Position numbers and translations under genes: made by a program. Below the pieces are notes generated by a model. It was not told where the DNA came from. It ran no database searches and saw only the letters and a program-made list of their open reading frames with translations. Positions 1-4,906 of a stretch of 5,542 bases of DNA are shown piece after piece. The stretch's first letter is position 1, and every line of letters begins with the position of its first letter. This stretch comes from Candidatus Krumholzibacteriia bacterium (lineage in GTDB: Bacteria; Krumholzibacteriota; Krumholzibacteriia; LZORAL124-64-63): the NCBI GenBank assembly GCA_030632925.1, contig DAOVTU010000241.1:1-5542 (forward strand), in the 5' to 3' direction.

Positions 1-1
1 C

Positions 2-304
2 AATGCGGCCGTGGCCATTGCCTTGACGCGGCGGGCCCAAGCCTCGCGTGCGGCGGGAGACCTGCAGCAAGCCCTGACCTACCTGAACGATTCCATCACC
101 ACTCACCGCCCGCACCTGCCCACCTATCGAGGCCGTTTCGCAGACTCGTTGTTCGAGCGCGCAGGGGTGCTGTCAGATTTGAATCGGCCCGATGAGGCCC
201 GGGCCGATTTGCAGGAAACGGCGACTATATATGCCGAACTGTATGCGGCTGACCATGCTCAGGTCGTGGCGGTGGAAAAAGCCCTGGCCGGTTTGCCGCG
301 TTAA
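2..304 (+). CDS. C-terminal end of a tetratricopeptide (TPR)-type repeat protein, 5' truncated by the window edge
   Basis: The reading frame is open from the left edge (first full codon at base 2) to the TAA at 302-304, giving 100 residues and no start of its own. The GTG at 11-13 is just an internal valine. The residues form alternating amphipathic helices rich in Ala, Leu, Arg and Tyr. Two units resemble TPRs: one around RAAGDLQQALTYLNDSI and one around LSDLNRPDEARADLQETATI, where the small-residue and A-x-x-x-L spacing fits TPR helices A and B. TPRs are protein-protein scaffolds. In this kind of bacterium they often form the tail of large serine/threonine kinases or regulators, but that part lies outside the window, so the function cannot be stated. 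The gene converges on the SUMF1 gene, with 13 bases between the two stop codons. The repeat class is fairly sure; the identity of the whole protein is unknown. Confidence 0.75.
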   Translation, partial: NAAVAIALTRRAQASRAAGDLQQALTYLNDSITTHRPHLPTYRGRFADSLFERAGVLSDLNRPDEARADLQETATIYAELYAADHAQVVAVEKALAGLPR

Positions 305-307
305 CTG

Positions 308-330
308 GTCGGCCGGCCTATTCAGCCGAC
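308..330. terminator. GC-rich inverted repeat across convergent gene ends, weak terminator candidate
   Basis: GTCGGC at 308-313 is complementary to GCCGAC at 325-330, which gives a 6-bp stem with an 11-base loop. It lies just after the plus-strand TAA and spans the minus-strand TAG (318-320). The loop side also holds the 8-bp palindrome GGCCGGCC (311-318). No clear T-run follows on either strand, so this is at best a weak bidirectional terminator. The position is suggestive; the structure alone is not. Confidence 0.25.
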
Positions 331-1568
331 TTCGCCACCCGGAACCCAGGAATAACATCCGTATTACCGGGAGCCCGACTGTTCCGATTCGCAGAACGAC
401 AATCATCCGCACCATAGAGCCAACTGCCGCTACGAAACGTCCGATTATAATTGGCCGGCGTGCCACCCTCGGGATCAGTCACGTCTCCATCGTAGGGCAT
501 ATACCAATCATTGACCCATTCAAACACATTGCCGTGCATATCGAATAACCCCCAGCCATTCGCCGGATAGCTGCCAACATCGGCTGTGCGGCGAAGGTTC
601 GTGCCGGACGAACAACCACTGAAGGGATAGAATCCGTTGTAGCAGGCTTCAGTGTCAGCATCCAGGCAATCGCCGGTGTTGAAATTTGTCTCGGTAAGGG
701 CTCTGCAGGCAAGTTCCCATTCTGCTTCCGTAGGCAAGCGGTAACCTGTCGCCGCGTAGGGGTCGCCGCCGTTGCAGCTCCAGTCAGTATGATGATATGC
801 CCGCGGCAAATTTTCCTGCAAACTCAACCAGTCACAATATGCCGCCGCCCCGTACCAGGTCACTTCGACCACCGGTCGGTCAGGAACCGACGTGCTGAAG
901 ACACCATTACTGAAGGATATTTGGCAATATGGGTCATCCAGATCGAGAAGCTCAACGGTGGAGCCATCCAATGCATCGAGAACGCTGGCGGTCGTTACGC
1001 TGACGTGGCCCTGGTCAAAGGCCCACTGCGCGGCCACCACATACTGACCATTAGTCACTTCAGTGGCCGCCATATTCACACGGCGGGTCAGGGTGACTTC
1101 GTGCGGGACTTCATTTGCAGCCAGTATGCTGCCCATGGTGAAGACCGCGGGCATGGCCACCGATACAGGCGGGATGAGGACAAGTCCCGATGGGTTTCCG
1201 CCATTGCCATCATCGGCGGAGACCCTAAACTGACAGGCCGCGCTACTGAGGCCGGGATAGTCGATTGTGCCGTCCCAGGTGATTGTCAACCCGTTAGCTG
1301 GTGCGATATCCGCACCGACGTCTCCAGTAACGGCCTGGCATGAAAATGGAAAACTTGTGCCACCATCAATCGACAAATAGAGGTTCACTGTCACCGGCAG
1401 ATGATCAACCGTTTCGAGATCATAGGTAACATCCACCAGAGACGAAAATGGCCGTTGCACAGCTGTCACATTTGAAACGATCAGATCGTTTTGTGCTTGG
1501 ACTTTAGCGGTGACCAACAACATAAACACCGCAACCATACAGATGCCGGACCCGAAAAACCTCTTCAT
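318..1568 (-). CDS. Secreted SUMF1/formylglycine-generating-enzyme-fold protein with N-terminal Ig-like domain; catalytic Cys pair incomplete
   Basis: This is a 416-residue exported protein. Residues 1-25 are a signal peptide (Lys-Arg, hydrophobic core, cut near VQA-Q). Residues 27-118 look like a beta-sandwich (Ig/FlgD-like) domain. Residues about 135-414 are the SUMF1 (FGE-sulfatase) fold, with the family signatures YRLPTEAEWE (276-285), GLFDMHGNVFEWV (340-352), RSGSW (379-383) and a terminal GFRVAKS. True formylglycine-generating enzymes bind copper with two cysteines just after the GGS motif (Cys336/Cys341 in human). Here the first aligns with Tyr385 and only Cys390 remains, so sulfatase activation is unlikely. 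A structural, binding or surface role is more plausible. ATG 1568 was chosen because AGGAAAGG sits 7 nt upstream and the signal peptide starts there. An upstream GTG at 1601 would add 11 residues before the signal peptide. It follows the sorting-domain gene by 32 nt and is probably co-transcribed with it. Confidence 0.9.
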   Translation of the reverse strand: MKRFFGSGICMVAVFMLLVTAKVQAQNDLIVSNVTAVQRPFSSLVDVTYDLETVDHLPVTVNLYLSIDGGTSFPFSCQAVTGDVGADIAPANGLTITWDGTIDYPGLSSAACQFRVSADDGNGGNPSGLVLIPPVSVAMPAVFTMGSILAANEVPHEVTLTRRVNMAATEVTNGQYVVAAQWAFDQGHVSVTTASVLDALDGSTVELLDLDDPYCQISFSNGVFSTSVPDRPVVEVTWYGAAAYCDWLSLQENLPRAYHHTDWSCNGGDPYAATGYRLPTEAEWELACRALTETNFNTGDCLDADTEACYNGFYPFSGCSSGTNLRRTADVGSYPANGWGLFDMHGNVFEWVNDWYMPYDGDVTDPEGGTPANYNRTFRSGSWLYGADDCRSANRNSRAPGNTDVIPGFRVAKSAE

Positions 1569-1575
1569 GGTTCTG

Positions 1576-1584
1576 CCTTTCCTT
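1576..1584 (-). promoter_or_regulatory. Ribosome binding site of the SUMF1 gene
   Basis: On the minus strand AAGGAAAGG lies 7 nt before ATG 1568. It selects this start over the in-frame GTG at 1601, which has no comparable site and overlaps the upstream stop codon. Confidence 0.65.
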
Positions 1585-1600
1585 GCTGACCCTTTGGCCA

Positions 1601-2023
1601 CTACTTGACCAGAGTAAGTTTCTTGATTTGCGAATCACCAGAAGAGACAAGTCGACAAAAATAGGTCCCGGCTGACATCACCAGGTCGTTCTTATCACGC
1701 CCGTGCCAGGTCGCTTGATAGGGGCCGGCGGCGTAGTTGCCGGCGGCAAGAGTTTGGATCAATTGTCCTCTCAGGTCGAATATGGCCAGCTCAATCGGGC
1801 CGCTTTGGGCCAATTCGTAAGTAATGATTGTGGCGGGATTGAAGGGATTGGGGTAGACCGACTCAATCTTTGTACCCCGTTGCGGGAGTTCGCCTTCTCC
1901 CACTCCGGAAACAACGTCGATGGTCAAAATCCCCGAGTATCCGTGGGTGACTTCGGCTGGGGCCATTGTGGCAATGAGCAGCAAACATCCCGTAGTAGCC
2001 AGAATTATAGGCAGGCGTTTCAT
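1601..2023 (-). CDS. Small secreted protein made almost only of a Por/T9SS-type (FlgD Ig-like) C-terminal sorting domain
   Basis: This 140-residue protein has a signal peptide at about 1-23 (MKRLP, then a hydrophobic stretch to APA-E), a short linker (24-52), then a C-terminal beta-domain at 53-140. The domain begins with YPNPFNPATIITYEL (57-71), continues with IELAIFDLRGQLIQTL and ends SAGTYFCRL...KKLTLVK. That pattern is the type A sorting tail (Por secretion tail, related to FlgD Ig-like domains). In Bacteroidota such tails direct cargo to the type IX secretion system, and in related phyla they end many secreted enzymes. Here there is no cargo domain, only the signal and the tail. The stretch HGYSGILTIDVVSGV before it resembles the usual junction to a preceding domain, so an internal deletion is possible. 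ATG 2023 has GGAG 4 nt upstream; a GTG at 2092 would add 23 residues before the signal peptide. It is the first gene of a likely pair with the SUMF1 gene. Confidence 0.85.
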   Translation of the reverse strand: MKRLPIILATTGCLLLIATMAPAEVTHGYSGILTIDVVSGVGEGELPQRGTKIESVYPNPFNPATIITYELAQSGPIELAIFDLRGQLIQTLAAGNYAAGPYQATWHGRDKNDLVMSAGTYFCRLVSSGDSQIKKLTLVK

Positions 2024-2027
2024 GGGT

Positions 2028-2031
2028 CTCC
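2028..2031 (-). promoter_or_regulatory. Ribosome binding site of the sorting-domain gene
   Basis: GGAG lies 4 nt before ATG 2023 on the minus strand. Together with the signal peptide beginning at this codon, it favours 2023 over the upstream GTG at 2092. Confidence 0.5.
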
Positions 2032-2124
2032 AATCACATGGTCCGGGACAAAGCAATTCCTGTGTCGTCAATGGATCCGGGACTAGGAACACCAGTACTG
2101 CCGGGGAGAAGTTGCAGTTGAATT

Positions 2125-2133
2125 GGGGGGGGG
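2125..2133. repeat. Homopolymer run of nine G (C9 on the minus strand)
   Basis: This is the longest single-base run in the window. It lies about 100 bp upstream of ATG 2023, in the region where a promoter for the sorting-domain gene would sit. Runs of this length can slip during replication and also cause sequencing errors. Confidence 0.9.
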
Positions 2134-2188
2134 CAAGCTAGAATCGGACTGACACATTCCAGGTAGGTGTTGAGTGAGGCCACAACCC

Positions 2189-2668
2189 CTATTCCGGCCA
2201 CTCAAACCGACCCCGCAAACACGCCGCCGCCACATCCCGATCATGCGTATCAACCACCACCGAAATGCTGCTCACCGAAGAACAAACCGTATGCGGATTG
2301 ATCCCGTCAGCACACAAGGCGCTGAACACCTGACTGGCCAAGCTGGTTTTTTCCAAAAAATGTGGCCCATACAAGGTCAAAATTGCCATCGGTGCGTTGG
2401 CCGACACCAACTGCGGTCCATATTCTTCACGAATCTCATCCAGCAAACCTCGATGCGGCGCCAAATCCTCGGTCCGCACACAGAACGACATGTTGGTCAG
2501 GCCATCTGACCCGTTGCCCACGCTCAGGTAGGCCAACGGAATTCCTGCGGCCCCAAATTTGGCCAGGATGCCACACGGCTCACCGGCCACCCGCTGAAAA
2601 CCCAACACCTCAACCAGGGCCTGGTCGCCTTTTTCAATCAACCCACCGCAGGGCACCTTCTCGTTCAT
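2189..2668 (-). CDS. Free-standing tandem ACT-domain protein of the aspartokinase type
   Basis: This 159-residue soluble protein carries two ACT domains and nothing else. The first spans about 17-85 (GEPCGILAKFGAAGIPLAYLSV, then LTNMSFCVRTEDL). The second spans about 93-155 (MAILTLYGPHFLEKTSLAS, FSALCADGINPHTV, SSISVVVD). The order and the closing SSISVVVD...RDVAAACLRGRFE match the regulatory C-terminus of aspartate kinases, where the ACT pair binds lysine or threonine. The catalytic kinase domain is absent, so this is a stand-alone ligand sensor or partner protein; its ligand cannot be read from the sequence. The start ATG overlaps the stop of the histidine-kinase gene (ATGA at 2668-2665). 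GAGG lies 7 nt upstream, inside the kinase gene, which points to translational coupling. It is the last gene of the hydrogenase-kinase array. The fold assignment is strong; the role is unknown. Confidence 0.85.
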   Translation of the reverse strand: MNEKVPCGGLIEKGDQALVEVLGFQRVAGEPCGILAKFGAAGIPLAYLSVGNGSDGLTNMSFCVRTEDLAPHRGLLDEIREEYGPQLVSANAPMAILTLYGPHFLEKTSLASQVFSALCADGINPHTVCSSVSSISVVVDTHDRDVAAACLRGRFEWPE

Positions 2669-4047
2669 GATGTTTCCTCATCGTTGCCGATCTCCAGAGG
2701 CCACCTCACCGTGAACTTCGACCCCACCCCGACCTCGCTCTCCAACGTGATCCGCCCACCCATCCGGCGCACAAATCGCCGCACGATGGCCAACCCCAGC
2801 CCCGTACCCAGGCCCGACAACTCGCGCGCGCGCTGGGTGCGGAAAAATTCATCAAACACACGCTTCTGGTCTTCGGCCGGGATGCCGATACCCTGGTCGC
2901 TCACCACCAGCACCACACCATCGGCATCACCGATCACCGCCACGTTCACCACGCCCGCTCCACCGCTGTACCGGATGGCGTTGCCCACCAGATTGGCCAC
3001 CACCTTGTCCACCATGTTCGCGTCGGCGTGCAAAATCACCGGCGCCGTCAGCGGCTTCATCATCACGCCCACGCCTTCACTGGCGGCGAGTTCCTCGAAC
3101 CGCACAACCACCTCGGCCACCAGCGAACCCAGGTCCAACTCGGTTTTTTCCGACTGCCGCAGCTCGCCCCCGCGAGTCAGATCCGCCAAATCGCGCACCA
3201 TCCGGTTGGCCTGTTCCAAACGCCCCAGGCCCCGCTCCAATAAACCGCGCACCGGCGTCGACAACCCGTCGCCATCCAATTCCAGCGCCGCCTCGACCGC
3301 GCTCTGGGCCGTGCTCACCGGGCTCTTCACTTCGTGGGTCACGAAGCGGAAAAATTCCATTTTTTCAGCGTCGGCCTGCACCAGCGAAGCTTGCCGCTCG
3401 ACCAGCTCGTCTTTGATGGCCCGATTATGTTTCATGATCGATGCGCCCAGATACGCGCAGGTGAACATCACCAGCCAGAATGCCCCGAGGGCCGCCAATA
3501 CAAACGGCAACTCATGAGTCATGTCGCCCGCACTCAGCAGGTGGTGGTGCGGCAAAATGCCGAAAAATTCGCCCAGGGTTTCGCCGGTGAACAGCACCAC
3601 CGCCAGGGCCGCGATCTGATAGATTTCGCGCCCCTTGAACAACAAACTGGCCAGGATCACATGAATGATGTAGATGAAAAAAAACGGATTTTCCAGGCCG
3701 CCGGTCAAATTCAGCAGCTCGGTCAGGATGAGCAAGTCGCCCACCATTTGCACTTTCACCAACCGGATTTCGGAGCGGATATTCACTGGCGGCAAACGCC
3801 TGTTGCGCACCACATAGAGCAGATTCAAGCCAAACAGTCCGCCGGCTGTGGTCAATATCCCTGCCATGGGCAAGTCCAGCTTCAACCACGGCCCGACCAC
3901 CAACACCGAACCCAACACCACCGCCACCGCACCCCAGCGTAGACGATTCAGCCAGTCCAGTCGCAGACGCAACGAGGCCGCCGAAACGAAGTGGGACGAA
4001 TCCGGCATGATCGATTCGCCGTTGGCTTGCAAGGGCTCTCGGTCCAC
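2665..4047 (-). CDS. Six-TM RegB-like sensor histidine kinase with quinone-site motif GGLENPF
   Basis: This 460-residue membrane kinase has six predicted membrane segments (about 38-55, 60-80, 98-115, 122-138, 142-164 and 180-202). They are followed by a HisKA/HATPase core: phospho-acceptor His238 in THEVKSP, N-box NLVGN (352-356), G1 DQGIG (384-388), F-box VFDEFF, and G2 GLGTGLGL (412-419). All the usual catalytic boxes are present. Residues 116-122 read GGLENPF. This matches the GGxxNPF heptapeptide of RegB/PrrB/ActS, which is known to bind quinone, and it lies in the same predicted periplasmic loop between TM3 and TM4. The N-terminal layout is also RegB-like. RegB's redox-active cysteine in the kinase core is absent; the only Cys (197) is in TM6. 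A triplet His167-169 sits in the TM5-TM6 loop. GTG 4047, 9 nt after the regulator stop with a weak AGG, keeps the tight spacing. ATG 4008 is an alternative that costs 13 residues and loses no domain. Confidence 0.93.
   Translation of the reverse strand: MDREPLQANGESIMPDSSHFVSAASLRLRLDWLNRLRWGAVAVVLGSVLVVGPWLKLDLPMAGILTTAGGLFGLNLLYVVRNRRLPPVNIRSEIRLVKVQMVGDLLILTELLNLTGGLENPFFFIYIIHVILASLLFKGREIYQIAALAVVLFTGETLGEFFGILPHHHLLSAGDMTHELPFVLAALGAFWLVMFTCAYLGASIMKHNRAIKDELVERQASLVQADAEKMEFFRFVTHEVKSPVSTAQSAVEAALELDGDGLSTPVRGLLERGLGRLEQANRMVRDLADLTRGGELRQSEKTELDLGSLVAEVVVRFEELAASEGVGVMMKPLTAPVILHADANMVDKVVANLVGNAIRYSGGAGVVNVAVIGDADGVVLVVSDQGIGIPAEDQKRVFDEFFRTQRARELSGLGTGLGLAIVRRFVRRMGGRITLESEVGVGSKFTVRWPLEIGNDEETS
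2676..2679 (-). promoter_or_regulatory. Ribosome binding site of the ACT gene inside the kinase gene
   Basis: GAGG followed by AAA lies 7 nt before ATG 2668, within the last codons of the histidine kinase. Combined with the 4-nt stop/start overlap, this suggests coupled translation of the two genes. Confidence 0.6.
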
Positions 4048-4056
4048 AGGTACCTG

Positions 4057-4452
4057 CTAGATTTTGGTGGGCATATGCTTGCGCACCAGGTCTACCAATT
4101 GCCGGGGACTGACGGGTTTTTCCAAAAACTCGTCCACCGGCAGGAAGTCCTTGTCCCGCGACGGATCAAATTCGAAACCCGTCTGGTCCGTAACCGCCGT
4201 CAGCATCAGAATGGGCGTCTCCATGGTGCGCTCGTCCTGCCGCAAGGCATACGCCGTCTGGAAGCCCTCGTCAACCTGACTCATCATCACGTCGAGCAGA
4301 ATCAGGTCCGGGTTTTCAGCCTGGGCCATGGCGATTCCGCGCTCGCCGCTCTGGGCGTCGACGACCCGGAAGCCTTCGGCCTCCAGGGTGATCCGCAGAA
4401 TTTCCACCAGATCGATGTCGTCATCGATGATCAGGATGGTTTTCGCGCTCAT
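4057..4452 (-). CDS. Single-domain response regulator (receiver only, no output domain)
   Basis: This 131-residue protein is a receiver domain from end to end. The acidic cluster DDD (10-12) binds Mg2+, Asp54 in LILLDVMM is the phosphate acceptor, Thr85 in LMLTA is the switch residue, and Lys112 in EKPV is the conserved lysine. No DNA-binding or enzymatic domain follows; the protein ends within about 20 residues of the lysine. The stretch between strands 4 and 5 (about 87-111) is roughly five residues longer than in CheY-like proteins and is rich in Asp and Phe (FEFDPSRDKDFLPVDEF). It is probably phosphorylated by the RegB-like kinase encoded 9 nt downstream. With no output domain it must act through protein contact, phosphorelay or as a phosphate sink. 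The SD GGAGG (4466-4462) lies 9 nt upstream and overlaps the end of the protease gene. Confidence 0.92.
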   Translation of the reverse strand: MSAKTILIIDDDIDLVEILRITLEAEGFRVVDAQSGERGIAMAQAENPDLILLDVMMSQVDEGFQTAYALRQDERTMETPILMLTAVTDQTGFEFDPSRDKDFLPVDEFLEKPVSPRQLVDLVRKHMPTKI

Positions 4453-4456
4453 CCGG

Positions 4457-4897
4457 CTAAACCTCCGCTTTGATGATGGAGATGACCTCGGGCACGGCCG
4501 CTGCCACCTTTTCGGTCAGCCCCTGATTGATTTCGATGCGTTCTGGTTGCACGCCCACGATCAGCACCTGGCGCGGCATGCACCCCAATTCCACGGCCAG
4601 GCCAAAAGCCTCAGCCAAGCCAAAACCGTGCATGGACAGATGATCCGAGCGGATCTTCATCTTCACTTCCGAGGGGCGAAAACCCATAGCCTCGCCCGGG
4701 TCCAGGCCCATATCCGCCGCGTCAATCACGACGTTCAGCTCGCCCTGCGCCAACTCGTCCACCAGGGACAGGGCATCGGTGTGGATGTCGACCAGTTCGG
4801 CGCCGGGGAAGGCATCGCTCTCCCTGATCCGCTCCAACACCGCTGCCCCCACCCCATCGTCGCCGTAAAAACTGTTGCCCACTGCGAAGATTTTCAT
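4457..4897 (-). CDS. [NiFe] hydrogenase maturation endopeptidase (HyaD/HybD/HycI, peptidase M52 family)
   Basis: This 146-residue cytoplasmic protease is the kind that trims the C-terminal tail of a hydrogenase large subunit once nickel has been inserted. The N-terminal signature GNSFYGDDGVG (7-17) is diagnostic. The three metal-sensing positions known from HybD (Glu16, Asp62, His93) have plausible equivalents here: Asp13/Asp14, Asp62 in DAADMG, and His90 in MHGFGLAEAF. The closing LIVGVQPERIEINQGLTEKV is also typical. Length is in the normal range for the family. ATG 4897 is chosen because GGGAG sits 4 nt upstream and the protein begins directly with the conserved first strand (MKIFAVGN). 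An upstream GTG at 4954 would overlap the hydrogenase gene and add 19 unconserved residues. It starts 8 nt after the large-subunit stop, so the neighbouring subunit is its likely substrate. Confidence 0.93.
   Translation of the reverse strand: MKIFAVGNSFYGDDGVGAAVLERIRESDAFPGAELVDIHTDALSLVDELAQGELNVVIDAADMGLDPGEAMGFRPSEVKMKIRSDHLSMHGFGLAEAFGLAVELGCMPRQVLIVGVQPERIEINQGLTEKVAAAVPEVISIIKAEV
4462..4466 (-). promoter_or_regulatory. Ribosome binding site of the response regulator within the protease gene end
   Basis: A perfect GGAGG core lies 9 nt before ATG 4452 and is embedded in the last codons of the maturation protease. Only 4 bases separate the two genes, which supports joint transcription. 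Confidence 0.6.
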
Positions 4898-4901
4898 GCT
4901 G

Positions 4902-4906
4902 CTCCC
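4902..4906 (-). promoter_or_regulatory. Ribosome binding site of the maturation protease
   Basis: GGGAG lies 4 nt before ATG 4897 and starts on the last base of the hydrogenase TAG stop. It supports the short start over GTG 4954. Confidence 0.55.

Larger units (their letters stand above)
2024..2188. other. Intergenic region between the hydrogenase-signalling operon and the secreted-protein pair
   Basis: These 165 bp should hold the end of the upstream operon and the promoter of the sorting-domain gene, both read on the minus strand. I see no convincing terminator: a bulged GTT-GTG/CAC-AAC hairpin near 2169-2186 has no T-run. There is no clear -10/-35 pair either. A TTGACG at 2071-2066 lacks a -10 at 17 nt. 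The region does hold a run of nine G (2125-2133) and two copies of TCCGGGAC (2042-2049 and 2076-2083). Confidence 0.6.

Noticed and set aside
789..1343. 184-residue open frame on the plus strand inside the SUMF1 gene
   Set aside because: It is fully antisense to a gene with clear family motifs, and its composition is irregular with no recognisable domain.
2043..2071. TTGACG (-35-like) on the minus strand as a promoter for the sorting-domain gene
   Set aside because: The hexamer 17 nt downstream is TCCCGG, nothing like a -10 box.
1601..2092. Longer start (GTG 2092) for the sorting-domain gene
   Set aside because: It would put 23 non-hydrophobic residues ahead of the signal peptide. ATG 2023 has a nearby GGAG.
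2165..2186. Hairpin after the ACT gene as an operon terminator
   Set aside because: The stem is only two 3-bp pieces with a bulge, and no T-run follows on the minus strand.
2684..3517. 277-residue plus-strand open frame opposite the histidine kinase
   Set aside because: Its sequence is very rich in Ser, Thr, Arg and Pro, typical of an antisense shadow of a GC-rich gene. The minus strand encodes an intact kinase with all boxes.
3334..3942. 202-residue plus-strand open frame rich in His and Gln
   Set aside because: The His/Gln richness arises from reading the membrane-segment codons of the kinase backwards; no domain is visible.
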